A program made the position numbers and the translations under genes. DNA of 64,000 bases from Brevundimonas nasdae (GTDB lineage: Bacteria > Pseudomonadota > Alphaproteobacteria > Caulobacterales > Caulobacteraceae), in contig NZ_JAEPWN010000009.1 in NCBI RefSeq assembly GCF_016654005.1, positions 62,001 through 126,000 on the forward strand. Reading direction: 5' to 3'. Positions 26,484 through 35,292 of the stretch are shown piece by piece. Position 1 is the first letter of the stretch. Each line of letters opens with the position of its first letter. The notes beneath the pieces were generated by a model. It searched no databases, was not told where the DNA came from, and saw only the letters and a program-made list of their open reading frames with translations.

Positions 26484-26921
26484 TCAGTTCACCGTAACCG
26501 CAACTTCATACCGTGCGGCGACATCCCCCCGCCGCACCAGTTCGGGCACAGGTCCCTTGGCGACCGGCGTCAGCGCGAACCTCAGCGTCGCCCGGCCCGG
26601 GCCTTCGGCCAAATAGGTGAAGACCGCCACGTCCGTCCTGTCTGGCCCGCCTCTGGGTTCGACATCCAGGTTCGTGAACATGAAGGGGCCGGTCATGGCG
26701 TTGGGGTCGGCGTCGACCCACAGATAGCCGTCGCGCGTCCGATACGGCAGCCGCACAACCACCTCGCGTCCATTGACCGAATAGGTCGGCGGCGGCAGGC
26801 CGGCGATGCTGGCGGCGGCCTCCTCGACCGACGCCGCCCGCAATGACACATCACCGCTCGATGCTGAACAGGCCGCCAGCGCCGCGCCCAGCCCCAATAA
26901 ACCCACCACCGTCCGCATCAC
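26484..26921 (-). CDS. Putative lipoprotein with chagasin-like (I42) features
   Basis: 145 residues, with a lipoprotein signal ending LAAC at C18. The mature part resembles chagasin-family cysteine-protease inhibitors: GREVVVRLPYRTRDGYLW aligns with their LP-NPTTGY-W loop, followed by F-rich strands, a Gly-rich turn (EPRGGPDR) and GRATLRFALTPVAKGP where chagasins have the RPW loop. It ends with a strand ending in VAVTVN. The NPTTG loop is altered (RTRDG), so inhibition may be weak or the family call wrong. First gene of a two-gene operon with the AprI-like lipoprotein. The upstream 230 nt to the tRNA gene show no other gene. Confidence 0.45.
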   Translation of the reverse strand: MMRTVVGLLGLGAALAACSASSGDVSLRAASVEEAAASIAGLPPPTYSVNGREVVVRLPYRTRDGYLWVDADPNAMTGPFMFTNLDVEPRGGPDRTDVAVFTYLAEGPGRATLRFALTPVAKGPVPELVRRGDVAARYEVAVTVN

Positions 26922-27151
26922 GCCTCACCCCACGATCCCTGAAAAGAACAAGGATCGTGCGTTCGGTAAGCGGCGTATTGAACAAAACGGACTCAAGGCG
27001 CGGTTTACGCCGCGATCCCCAACGCGTGCGCCGCACATGCATGATTCTGGCTGTACCCCCGCCAGCGGCATTCAGCGGCGCGTCACGCCTGGGCTGTTCC
27101 CGACCTGAAGCACAAACCTCAAGCCATCTTTTCTACAGATTATCAGGAAAA

Positions 27152-27243
27152 TGGCGGAGACGGAGGGATTCGAACCCTCGGTACCCCTTACAGGGTACGA
27201 CGATTTAGCAAACCGTTGCCTTCAGCCACTCGGCCACGTCTCC
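27152..27243 (-). tRNA. tRNA-Ser(GCU)
   Basis: Class II tRNA on the minus strand. Acceptor GGAGACG (5' end at 27243) pairs with CGTCTCC (27156-27162). Discriminator G at 27155 is followed by an encoded CCA (27154-27152). The anticodon loop TTGCTAA gives GCU, for AGC/AGU serine codons. The long variable arm (GTACCCTGTAAGGGGTAC) and the T-loop GGTTCGAATCC are typical of tRNA-Ser. Confidence 0.96.
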
Positions 27244-27330
27244 AGCGAAGGCGTCGATAGCGGAGGTCGCTGCGTCGCGCAATCCGCTTCGAACGAAAGT
27301 CCTCATGTTAACGCGACATAGAGGCAAGTC

Positions 27331-28863
27331 GTGGTGAATGTCGGCGTTCGCCAACCACGGATCGACATGACCGACTGCGCCTCTCATCTCGCGGACCCGC
27401 TGCCCGCGCCCACAGACCGGGCGGCCAGGCGGGCTGCGCGTGGGCCGTTCAGGACCGAGGTCTGGCTGAGCGCGCGCCAGCGTTCGGGTGTGCGTCTGGC
27501 GGCCCATTATTTCCGCGCCGCCGATGTGCTGGCTGTCCTGATCATAGGGCTGGCCGTCGCCGGGGCCGCTGCGCCAAACGGTCTGGGGGCCCTGACCGTC
27601 TCGCTGATCGCGCCTGGACTGGCGGCGGGCGTAGTGATTCTGGGCTTGATGCGCGGGTTGAACCTCTATGGCTTCCGGCGAAGCCGCAGGCCTCTGGCCC
27701 ATCTGGCGTCCATCGTCGGACTGTCGCTGGCGGCGGCGGGTGCGGCCGTCATCGTCAGTTTGATCGTCGGGCCTGAGGGCCAAGCCATCGCTGAGGTCTT
27801 CATTCTGGCGACGACGGCGGCGCTGTTGCTGCTCCACACCCTTTGGCTGGCCGTCGTCACACGCTGGCGCAGACAGGGCGTCCTGTCGCCCAATATCGTC
27901 ATCGTCGGCGCCACCCGTAACGCCGAGGCCCTGATCCAGCGCGCGCTGGAGCGGCGCGACCTGAATGTGCTGGGCGTATTCGACGACCGGCTGGAGCGTT
28001 CTCCCGAAAACATCGGCGGCGTGCCGGTGCTGGGGGATGCGAACGCCCTGATGAGCCACCGGATGACGCCCTATGTGGACCGCATCGTCCTGGCTATCGA
28101 CGCCAAGGGCGGCGAACGGGTGCGTGAACTGACGCGACGGCTGGAAGGCCTGCCGAACCCCCTGACCGTTCTGGTCGAGGGCGGGTGCGTCGACGCGGCC
28201 CTGGATCGTCTGGCTTCGGCCCCGCTGGCGCCGCTGGGGGGGCCGGCCCACGCCGACCGCAAGGCCTTCAACAAGCGAATGCTGGATGTCGTCGTCGGCC
28301 TGATCGCCCTGATCTTGGCGACGCCCGTGATGGCGATGGTCGCCCTGGCCATCCGCCTGGACAGTCCCGGTCCCATCTTCTTCCGCCAGCGGCGCCATGG
28401 CTTCAATCACGAAGAGATCGTGGTGTGGAAGTTCCGCTCCATGCGCCATGCCGACGCCGACGCCACCGCCAGCAGACAGGTCAGCGCCGACGACTGCCGC
28501 GTCACCCGCGTCGGCCGCTTCATCCGCGCGACCAGCCTTGATGAACTGCCCCAGATCTTCAACATCCTGACCGGCGAGATGTCCTTGGTCGGTCCCCGCC
28601 CTCACGCCATCGGCATGAAGACCGGCGACACGGAATCCGCCCGTCTGGTCGCCGAATACGCCCATCGTCATCGGATCAAGCCGGGCATGACCGGCTGGGC
28701 CGCCATCAAGGGCTCGCGCGGTCCGGTGAACACCGAGCAGGAGGTCCGCCGCCGCGTGCAGTTGGATATCGACTATATCGAGCGCCAGTCCTTCTGGCTG
28801 GACCTGTGGGTGATCCTGATCACCGTTCCCGTGCTTCTTGGCGACAGGTCTGCCGTCCGGTGA
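27331..28863 (+). CDS. hfsE: Undecaprenyl-phosphate sugar phosphotransferase, HfsE-like
   Basis: Membrane enzyme of 510 residues that starts exopolysaccharide repeat units by moving a sugar-1-phosphate onto undecaprenyl phosphate (PssY/WcaJ type). The N-terminal half has about four membrane helices and a CoA-binding-like Rossmann region ([19 protein letters not shown]). The catalytic domain (about 305-510) begins with a re-entrant helix and has [65 protein letters not shown] and [18 protein letters not shown] 27331 has GAGG 6 nt upstream; an ATG at 27367 is the alternative. It is the first gene of a coupled cluster with a flippase and two glycosyltransferases and lies near hfsA/B/D homologues. 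This matches the Caulobacter holdfast genes, so it probably makes holdfast or a related adhesin. Confidence 0.85.
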   Translation: MVNVGVRQPRIDMTDCASHLADPLPAPTDRAARRAARGPFRTEVWLSARQRSGVRLAAHYFRAADVLAVLIIGLAVAGAAAPNGLGALTVSLIAPGLAAGVVILGLMRGLNLYGFRRSRRPLAHLASIVGLSLAAAGAAVIVSLIVGPEGQAIAEVFILATTAALLLLHTLWLAVVTRWRRQGVLSPNIVIVGATRNAEALIQRALERRDLNVLGVFDDRLERSPENIGGVPVLGDANALMSHRMTPYVDRIVLAIDAKGGERVRELTRRLEGLPNPLTVLVEGGCVDAALDRLASAPLAPLGGPAHADRKAFNKRMLDVVVGLIALILATPVMAMVALAIRLDSPGPIFFRQRRHGFNHEEIVVWKFRSMRHADADATASRQVSADDCRVTRVGRFIRATSLDELPQIFNILTGEMSLVGPRPHAIGMKTGDTESARLVAEYAHRHRIKPGMTGWAAIKGSRGPVNTEQEVRRRVQLDIDYIERQSFWLDLWVILITVPVLLGDRSAVR

Positions 28864-30320
28864 GTGAGAAACGCATGTTCTGGCGCGGCGTGTGGGGTTA
28901 TCTGCCCGCACAGGTCGTGCAGGGGGTGGTCGGTTTCCTGACCATCGTCGTCTTCACCCGGCTGCTCAGCCCGGAAGACTTCGGCCATTACGCCCTGGCT
29001 TTTTCGGTCACCACCCTGGCCCACACGGCGACCTTCAGCTGGCTGGAGGCGTCGATGGCGCGGTTCTGGGCGGCCGAGCGCACGCCCGAGGGCCTGAGCA
29101 CCCATTTCGCCAGCCTGTACCGCACATCCTTCGCCATCATCGCCGTCTTCGTCCCGATCGCGGCGCTGGTGGTGTGGCTGCTGCCGCTGACGCCTGGGTT
29201 CAAGATCGCCGTCGCCTTCGGCCTGGCCGGGGCGCCGATCCGCAATCTGGCCAAGCTGGCGCAGGAGCGTTACCGCGCGGCGGGCGAGGTCGCCAAGGCG
29301 GCCAATGTCGACATGTTCGTCTCGATCTTCGGCTTCCTGGTCGGGGCCGGGTTCGCGCTGGCGGGCGCGGGCGCCGCCTCCCCGCTGCTGGGTCTGGCTT
29401 TGGCCCCCCTGTTCGTGCTGCCCTTCATCCTGCCGGGCGAACTGGCTCAGTCGGCAGGCGGGACCGTGGATCGCGAGCGGCTGAAGGCCTATGCGGCCTA
29501 TGGTTATCCCATCGCTGCGTCCCTGACCCTGGCGCTGGTTCTGGCCTCGACGGACCGCTTCCTGCTGGCGGCCTTCATGGATGCGGCTGCGGTCGGCGCC
29601 TATCACGCCAGCTATAGTCTGGCGAACCGGACGCTGGACGTGATGTTCATCTGGCTAGGCGCGGCGGGCGCGCCCGCCATGGTCATGGCGCTGGAGCGCG
29701 GCGGTCGCGAGGCTTTGCGGGACACGGCGCTGGTGCAGGGATCGACCCTGATCCTGATCGGCCTGCCCGCCGCCGTCGGCCTGGCCCTGGTCGCGCGACC
29801 GATGGCGGAGTTGATGATCGGTCAGGATCTGCGCGCCGCCGCCGCCATCGTCACGCCGTGGATCGCCGCGTCCGCCTTCCTCTCCGGCATGATCGCCTAT
29901 TATTTCGGCTTCGGATTCACTCTGGGCAAGAAGACCGGCCTGCTGCTGGTCACCATGGCCATTCCCGCCCTGTCCAACATCGTGCTGAACCTTGTGCTGA
30001 TCCCACGGCTGGGCGTGCTGGGCGCCGCTGTCGCCACCGCGCTCAGCTTCGCCATAGGCCTGATCGCCTGTCTGTTGATCAGCCGCCGGGCCATCGCCCT
30101 GCCGATCCCGTGGGACAGTCTGATCCGCTGCGGCGTCGCCTCCGCCGCCATGGCCGGGGTCGTGGCGCTGTTGCCGCCGATAGGAGGTCTGGCTGAACTG
30201 GTGCTGGACGCCAGCGTCGGCGGCGCGGTCTATGCCGCCCTGGCTCTGACGCTGAATGCAGCAGGCGTGCGCGACCTGTTGATCCGCCTGATCGCCGCCA
30301 GACGGGGGGCCGCTGCATGA
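28860..30320 (+). CDS. hfsF: Polysaccharide flippase (Wzx/MATE-like), HfsF-like
   Basis: Inner-membrane protein of 486 residues with about 12-14 hydrophobic helices. It belongs to the polysaccharide transporter (PST/Wzx) group that flips lipid-linked repeat units. FTRLLSPEDFGHYALAFSV near the N-terminus and the tail arrangement IPRLGVLGAAVATALSF are hallmark motifs. It starts with GTG at 28860 overlapping the hfsE stop (GTGA), and ends overlapping the next ATG. A frame opening at 28806 exists but lies inside hfsE and is not used. The cluster position equals that of HfsF in Caulobacter. Confidence 0.83.
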   Translation: MSEKRMFWRGVWGYLPAQVVQGVVGFLTIVVFTRLLSPEDFGHYALAFSVTTLAHTATFSWLEASMARFWAAERTPEGLSTHFASLYRTSFAIIAVFVPIAALVVWLLPLTPGFKIAVAFGLAGAPIRNLAKLAQERYRAAGEVAKAANVDMFVSIFGFLVGAGFALAGAGAASPLLGLALAPLFVLPFILPGELAQSAGGTVDRERLKAYAAYGYPIAASLTLALVLASTDRFLLAAFMDAAAVGAYHASYSLANRTLDVMFIWLGAAGAPAMVMALERGGREALRDTALVQGSTLILIGLPAAVGLALVARPMAELMIGQDLRAAAAIVTPWIAASAFLSGMIAYYFGFGFTLGKKTGLLLVTMAIPALSNIVLNLVLIPRLGVLGAAVATALSFAIGLIACLLISRRAIALPIPWDSLIRCGVASAAMAGVVALLPPIGGLAELVLDASVGGAVYAALALTLNAAGVRDLLIRLIAARRGAAA

Positions 30321-31249
30321 GGGCAGACATCCACGATAACGCCGCATGGACTGCGGCCGCGCCGACCATCTCGGTGCTGACGCCCTTCCTGCGCGATGAT
30401 CCCGACGCCCTGATCCGTCAGCTCGACACCGAGGCGGCGGCGCTGAGCGGACAGGTCGAGCTGATCCTGATGGATGACGGCACGAATGACGCCGCCCTGA
30501 CCAAGCGACTGAAGGCGACGCTGGACGGCCTGTCCCTGCCTGCCCGCCTGATCACGCTGACAACCAACGAGGGACGCGCCAAGGGCCGCAACCGCCTGAC
30601 CACCGCTGCGCGCGGACCGGCCTTCCTGTTCCTCGACAGCGACATGAAGCCGGACACGCCGCATTTCCTGCAGAACTGGGCCGATCTGTTCGCCGCCGAT
30701 GCGCCAGCGGTGGCTTTTGGCGGCTTCTCGCTGGATCAGGCGCCGACGGATGCGCGCTACGCCGTCCACCGCGCCCTGTCCGGCGCCAGCGAATGCGTGC
30801 CCGCCGCGGAACGCGCCAAGACGCCCGAGAAATACGTCTACACCTCCAATCTGCTGGTCCGACGCGATGTGTTCGATCTGGAGACTTTCGATCCGGGCTT
30901 CACCGGCTGGGGCTGGGAGGATGTGGAATGGGCCATGCGCGTGTCGCAGCGGTTCCCGGTCATCCATATCGACAATCCCGCCACCCACATGGGGCTGGAC
31001 ACCGTCGCCGACCTGGCGGGCAAGTTCGAACAGGGCGCTGGCAACTTCGCCCGCGTCGTCGCCCTGCACCCGACCATCGTCCAGACCTACCCCAGCTACA
31101 AGGCCGCGCGGGCGTTGAAGCGCCTGCCCGCCCTGCCCCTGATCCGAGGGCTGGTGAAACAGGCGGCCCTGGCGCCCATCTTGCCGACCAAGGCCCGCGC
31201 CTTCGCCCTGCGCCTGTATCGCGCCGCAGTCTATGCGGACGCCGTCTGA
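30317..31249 (+). CDS. hfsG: Family 2 glycosyltransferase, HfsG-like
   Basis: Cytoplasmic or membrane-associated GT-A glycosyltransferase of 310 residues. The nucleotide-sugar fold (about 17-120) has ISVLTPFLRDD, LILMDDGTND, NEGRAKGRNRLTTAARG and the DXD-type metal motif FLDSDM. The acceptor region has the conserved GWGWEDVEWAMR, where ED supplies the catalytic base. HfsG of Caulobacter is a GT2 of about the same size that elongates the holdfast chain. The ATG overlaps the flippase stop. The exact sugar is not readable, and the symbol rests on context plus the GWGWEDVE motif. Confidence 0.7.
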   Translation: MRADIHDNAAWTAAAPTISVLTPFLRDDPDALIRQLDTEAAALSGQVELILMDDGTNDAALTKRLKATLDGLSLPARLITLTTNEGRAKGRNRLTTAARGPAFLFLDSDMKPDTPHFLQNWADLFAADAPAVAFGGFSLDQAPTDARYAVHRALSGASECVPAAERAKTPEKYVYTSNLLVRRDVFDLETFDPGFTGWGWEDVEWAMRVSQRFPVIHIDNPATHMGLDTVADLAGKFEQGAGNFARVVALHPTIVQTYPSYKAARALKRLPALPLIRGLVKQAALAPILPTKARAFALRLYRAAVYADAV

Positions 31250-31250
31250 C

Positions 31251-32195
31251 ATGGCCGTTGAACCCGCAAAAGACGTCGCCGTCATCATCCCGACCTTGCG
31301 CCGCCCCGAAAGCCTGGAGCGCGCCCTGCGATCGGTCTTCGCCCAGACGAAGGCTCTGGACCGGGTCCGCGCTGTCGTCGTCGCGGACAATGACCCGGAC
31401 GGCTCCGCCGCGCCTCTGATCGAACGGCTGCGGCATGAGGCGCCTGTTCCTCTGACCTATGCCCACGCCCCCATTCCCGGCGTCGCCACAGCCCGCAATG
31501 TCGGTCTGGCCGCGACCGACGCCGCCCTGATCGCCTTTCTGGATGATGACGAGGCCGCCTCGCCCGGCTGGCTCGACGGCCTGCTGAACGCCCAGGCCCA
31601 GACGGGCGCCGATGTCCTGTTCGGTCCCATTCGCGGACGCGTGCCCGACGGGACAGGCTGGACCACCGCCTATCTGGAGCGGTTCTTCGGCCGCACGGGT
31701 CCGACCGAGACAGGTCTGACCGACGACATCCACGGCTGCGGCAACAGCCTGATGGTCCGCGCCACGGCCCTGCCCGACGATGCGCCGTTCGACACCGCCA
31801 TGAATGAGACGGGCGGCGAGGACGACCGGCTGTTCACCGGCCTGCAGGCGCGCGGCGGAACCTTTGGCTGGGCCGCCGACGCCTGGGTGGACGAGTTCGC
31901 GCCTGCTGACCGCGCCACCCTGCGCTACGCCCTTCTGCGCGCCTTTGCCTATGGCCAGAGCCCCAGCCAGATGGCGGCGGATCGCGGCGACCGGGCGGGC
32001 GTGATCAAATGGATGCTGGTGGGCGCGGTTCAGACCGGGCTTTGGGGACTGGCGTCGATCGCCGTCGCCATTCTGAGACGCCCCAATCGCGCGGACGTTT
32101 ACGACCGGCTCGCGCGCGGTCTGGGCAAGGTGTTCTGGACCAAGGGGTTCGAGCCGCGCCTCTATGGCGCCGCGATGCTGAAACGGACGGCTTAG
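31251..32195 (+). CDS. Family 2 glycosyltransferase (second in holdfast-type cluster)
   Basis: GT-A enzyme of 314 residues. VAVIIPTLRRPESLERALRSV starts the fold, DNDPDGS and NVGLAATDAALIAFLDDDEAA carry the DXD metal motif, and NETGGEDDRLFTGL is the catalytic ED motif. A C-terminal hydrophobic stretch (about 245-275) may anchor it to the membrane. ATG 31251 is 1 nt after the previous stop; an in-frame ATG at 31233 lies inside the preceding gene. Caulobacter uses several GT2s for holdfast (HfsG and HfsL), and this is a candidate HfsL-type enzyme, though I cannot tell from sequence alone. Its stop overlaps that of convergent hfsB by 4 nt. Confidence 0.8.
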   Translation: MAVEPAKDVAVIIPTLRRPESLERALRSVFAQTKALDRVRAVVVADNDPDGSAAPLIERLRHEAPVPLTYAHAPIPGVATARNVGLAATDAALIAFLDDDEAASPGWLDGLLNAQAQTGADVLFGPIRGRVPDGTGWTTAYLERFFGRTGPTETGLTDDIHGCGNSLMVRATALPDDAPFDTAMNETGGEDDRLFTGLQARGGTFGWAADAWVDEFAPADRATLRYALLRAFAYGQSPSQMAADRGDRAGVIKWMLVGAVQTGLWGLASIAVAILRRPNRADVYDRLARGLGKVFWTKGFEPRLYGAAMLKRTA

Positions 32196-32893
32196 CCCGT
32201 CAGCCGCTGCAGGAAGCCGGGCGCGCGATAGGTTGAGCGGTTCATCACCACGCCCGCGATCCGGCCGCCGACGGCCTCGATCTCGTCACGCAGGATGACC
32301 GGCTCGTTCGCCGCCGTGCTCTCAGCCCGCACCACGAGCACCGTCATATCGACGAAGGGCGCCAGGATGATCGACATGTCGTTGCGATCCGCCGCCGGGG
32401 CGTCGATGACGATGGTGTCGGCGTGCTGGCGCATCACGTCCCAATAGCGCGGCTCGCCCACCGTCTCGACCCGGTGGCCGGAGCGCAGGGCCTCCATGTG
32501 GAAGTGCGTCACCCACAGCCGCCCGCCCAGACAGGACCGCGCCGTCAGCAGGCGTGACGACGGCACGGGCTTGCCGTCCCGCCCGGTCACACGCGGCGTC
32601 ACGACGAAGAAGCTGGAACCGTCAGGCGAGGCGCGTGCGGGCTTGCCGATCTGCCCGAACCGGTCCGGTTCGCCAGCAATGGCTTCCAGCTGCCCCTGCT
32701 GGGTCAGGTCGCCATCGATCAGCCAGACGGGCTTTCTGGCCCGCACGGCGGCCAGCCGGGCGAACTCGCGCGCCACTGTCGACACCCCCTCGCCGGACGC
32801 GGCGGAGGCGAACTGGATGACACGCGCACGATGAGCCGGCGCTGGGCCCAGCGCCGCCCACAGGCCGCCCATTTCCGAAGTCAGATCGACCAT
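32192..32893 (-). CDS. hfsB: HfsB-like BY-kinase/ParA-type protein with degenerate Walker A
   Basis: 233-residue cytoplasmic protein related to the kinase half of Wzc/CapB bacterial tyrosine kinases. VIQFASAASGEGVSTVAREFARLAA (read as two parts) is the P-loop region, but GEGVST replaces the usual GEGKS/T, so the phosphate-binding Lys is absent. LIDGDLTQQG is the Walker A' with one Asp. TIVIDAPAADRNDMSIIL is the Walker B region, and VLVVRAESTAANEP follows as in CpsD/Wzc. There is no C-terminal Tyr cluster. It follows hfsA by 39 nt, as kinase and chain-length regulator usually do. It probably modulates HfsA without normal ATP hydrolysis. Confidence 0.75.
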   Translation of the reverse strand: MVDLTSEMGGLWAALGPAPAHRARVIQFASAASGEGVSTVAREFARLAAVRARKPVWLIDGDLTQQGQLEAIAGEPDRFGQIGKPARASPDGSSFFVVTPRVTGRDGKPVPSSRLLTARSCLGGRLWVTHFHMEALRSGHRVETVGEPRYWDVMRQHADTIVIDAPAADRNDMSIILAPFVDMTVLVVRAESTAANEPVILRDEIEAVGGRIAGVVMNRSTYRAPGFLQRLTG

Positions 32894-32932
32894 CGAATCG
32901 CTATGCGCTCTCCGTCACGCCGCAGCGTAACA

Positions 32933-34375
32933 TTATCTGGCCTTGGCGGGCGCCACAGCGAGAACGGGCATATCCAATGTCCGCGCGACAGAAGCCGGGG
33001 TGGTGAACCCCTTGCGGGTGAAGACCCGCAGCAGGCCGACGCACAGGGCGGTGAATCCGGCGAACAGGAAGACCGCCGCCAGCGCCGGAATCTTCAGGCT
33101 TTTGGCCGTTGAAGGCGGCTGGGCGCGCTCCAGCACGGTGACATTGTCAGCGCCCGCCGCGACCAGGGCGTTGTCCGCGCGGCTCTGGCTTTCACGCTGC
33201 TGGAACTCGCGGATATTGGCCGTCAGAACCTCGCGATTGCCCGCCAGGGTCGAATTCTCGGATTCCAGCGCCGTCAGACGCGCCTGACGCGCGCGGATGT
33301 CGTTCAACTGGCGATCCAGGGCCGACAGACGCGCCGCCAGCGAATCCCGCTCGGCCCGGGTATTGATCCGCGTCGTCTCCAGTTCGGTCCAGATCGGGTT
33401 CGGCCCGGTGCGGACCTCCTTGGGCCCCACCGCCGTGCCGGACGACACATAGGACTGCAGTTGCACGATCCGCGCCTCGATGTCGCGAACGGGCTGGGCG
33501 TCGGGCGTATAGCGCGACAGAAGTTGCTCGCGCTCGGTGCGCAGTTGCAGAATCTGGTCCTGGGCCGAGATGTTCAAATCCTGCTGTAGGGCGATCTCGG
33601 GCGGGGTCGAGGCTTGCTGCGACATCAAGGTGTTCAGGCGCTGACTGGTCTGGTTCAACTGGCTCTGCGTGGACATACGGTCGGTGAAGACCGTCTGATA
33701 GGTCGCCGCCAGCGTCGTCTTGGCAGCGGTGAAATCGCCGATGTCGTTGGTCCTCAGGAAGCTTTCATAGGCCTGATCGGCGTTGGCCAGATCGTCCTCG
33801 AACGCCATCCGCTGGGTGGCGATGGCCGGGGTCTTGTCCTGAAACACCTCGCGGCGATAGGCCAGATACTGTTCGATCACCGTATTCAGGATGCGCGCGG
33901 CGCGTTCGGGTTCATCGGCCTTGTAGGTCAGGCGGACCACTGAACTGCCCGGCGCCGTCAGCACGCCCAGGCTGGCGCCGATGGACTTGCGCGCGGCGGC
34001 GTTGGCCTTGTCGACATCGCCCTTGGTCGCCTTGCCGAGCACGGCAGGCGCGCCCAGCGCGAGGACCACACGCTCGCGCACGGCGCTGGAGCCGATGATG
34101 GCGGCTTCGGAGTTGGCGACTTCCGCCCCCTGCGGCGCCTGCCCGCCCCGCTCCGCCGTGCCGACGCGCGGCTGATAGACATATTCCTGGCCAACGCCCG
34201 CGAAGACAGCGCCCGTGGCGGTGTAGCTTTTCTTCAGGCCGAACGCCGCAAAGGCCCCGATGGCGAAAATCACCAGGAAGATCACGATCATCAGCAGCAG
34301 TTCGCGGAACAGCATGCCCACGACGTCCAGCACGCCGTAACGCGGTCTTGTTGTGACGTAGGCCGTCGAGCGCAT
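32933..34375 (-). CDS. hfsA: Polysaccharide co-polymerase / export protein, HfsA-like (Wzz/GNVR)
   Basis: Inner-membrane protein of 480 residues of the PCP-2/GumC type, which controls chain length and couples polymerisation to export. TM1 lies at about 26-47 (LLLMIVIFLVIFAIGAFAAF) and a periplasmic Wzz domain runs to about 200. A long coiled coil (about 200-410, rich in Gln, Leu and Arg) includes the GNVR-type region, with PPSTAKSLKIPALAA before TM2 (about 430-452). No cytoplasmic kinase domain follows; the kinase-like protein is the next gene. It diverges from hfsD across a 124-nt promoter region. Confidence 0.82.
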   Translation of the reverse strand: MRSTAYVTTRPRYGVLDVVGMLFRELLLMIVIFLVIFAIGAFAAFGLKKSYTATGAVFAGVGQEYVYQPRVGTAERGGQAPQGAEVANSEAAIIGSSAVRERVVLALGAPAVLGKATKGDVDKANAAARKSIGASLGVLTAPGSSVVRLTYKADEPERAARILNTVIEQYLAYRREVFQDKTPAIATQRMAFEDDLANADQAYESFLRTNDIGDFTAAKTTLAATYQTVFTDRMSTQSQLNQTSQRLNTLMSQQASTPPEIALQQDLNISAQDQILQLRTEREQLLSRYTPDAQPVRDIEARIVQLQSYVSSGTAVGPKEVRTGPNPIWTELETTRINTRAERDSLAARLSALDRQLNDIRARQARLTALESENSTLAGNREVLTANIREFQQRESQSRADNALVAAGADNVTVLERAQPPSTAKSLKIPALAAVFLFAGFTALCVGLLRVFTRKGFTTPASVARTLDMPVLAVAPAKAR

Positions 34376-34430
34376 TGGGCGGACCGAATCCTTGAAACAG
34401 GCTTATGAATGCACCCTTCGCCGACCCGCG

Positions 34431-34450
34431 TTAACCTATGGTTACCCATA
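34431..34450. promoter_or_regulatory. CtrA-like site and palindrome between hfsA and hfsD
   Basis: TTAA-N7-TTAC at 34431-34445 differs by one base from the CtrA consensus TTAA-N7-TTAA. It overlaps a palindrome TATGG-TTAC-CCATA (34437-34450). It sits midway between the divergent starts at 34375 and 34500, where cell-cycle control of holdfast genes could act. Confidence 0.4.
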
Positions 34451-34499
34451 AGTGACGAAGCTGCGCAGAACGCTCCTTTCATCGGACCCGCCCGATTCC

Positions 34500-35285
34500 A
34501 TGACGCCAGACCGCCGCCTGATCCTTCTGGCCCTTGGCTCAGCCGCGCTTGCGGGTTGCGGCGGCGGCGCGAACGCATCCCGGATGCCGTCTCCCGGCGT
34601 GGGCGCGCCCCGAAATCCCCCCCCTCAGGGCCCGGTCGCACGCGGCGGGGACCCGCGCGGTGAACTAGGCGGCCTCAGCTTCGCCCGCTGGACGGACGCA
34701 GAGCCGGAATATCTGCTGTATCCCGGCGACGAGATCGAGGTGGCCACGCCGACGGCGGCAGAGCTGACGCGAACCCTGAAGGTCGGCCCTGACGGACGCA
34801 TCGCCCTGCCCCTGATCGGCCAGGTGATGGCGGCGGACCGCACCCTGCCGGAACTGGAGCAGGTCCTCTCAACCGCCTACTCGACCCAGTTGGTGCGTCC
34901 GCTGGTCGAGGTGACCCTGCGTCAGGCCGGGCCGATCCGCGTGTGGGTCGACGGGGAGGTCCGCACGCCGGGCGTGATCGAGATTGTCGGCGAACTGGAG
35001 GCCTATCAGGCCGTCATACAGGCGGGCGGTCTGGCGCCGACGGGCAAGCCTGACCGTGCAGCCCTGATCCGGCGCGGGCCGGGCGGGACCAGCATGATGC
35101 GGGTGATCGACCTGCGCCCCCGACGCGCAGAGACCGTCATGCTGCGTCGCGGCGACATCATCTTCGTGCCACGTTCAACCCTGGGCGAACTGGCCGCCTT
35201 CTTCACCCAGGTCCGCGCCGCCATGCCTATCGGCTTCAGCTACTCAATCAACGGATCGAACGGCAACGGCTACGCACAGTTCTAG
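34500..35285 (+). CDS. hfsD: Outer-membrane polysaccharide export lipoprotein, HfsD-like (Wza/OPX)
   Basis: Outer-membrane secretin of 261 residues through which the polysaccharide leaves the cell. ATG 34500 gives a lipoprotein signal ending LAGC. The polysaccharide export domain (about 75-150) has YLLYPGDEIEVATP, KVGPDGRIALPLIGQV and RPLVEVTL. An SLBB-type domain follows (IRVWVDGEVRTPGVIEI, QAVIQAGGLAPTGK). The tail FVPRSTLGELAAFFTQVRAAMPIG probably forms the amphipathic outer-membrane helix. A GTG at 34452 would add 16 residues and spoil the signal peptide. It diverges from hfsA. Confidence 0.85.
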   Translation: MTPDRRLILLALGSAALAGCGGGANASRMPSPGVGAPRNPPPQGPVARGGDPRGELGGLSFARWTDAEPEYLLYPGDEIEVATPTAAELTRTLKVGPDGRIALPLIGQVMAADRTLPELEQVLSTAYSTQLVRPLVEVTLRQAGPIRVWVDGEVRTPGVIEIVGELEAYQAVIQAGGLAPTGKPDRAALIRRGPGGTSMMRVIDLRPRRAETVMLRRGDIIFVPRSTLGELAAFFTQVRAAMPIGFSYSINGSNGNGYAQF

Positions 35286-35292
35286 GGCTTGG

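Noticed and set aside
27205..28911. 568-codon minus-strand frame over hfsE
   Set aside because: Antisense shadow that even runs through the tRNA-Ser gene.
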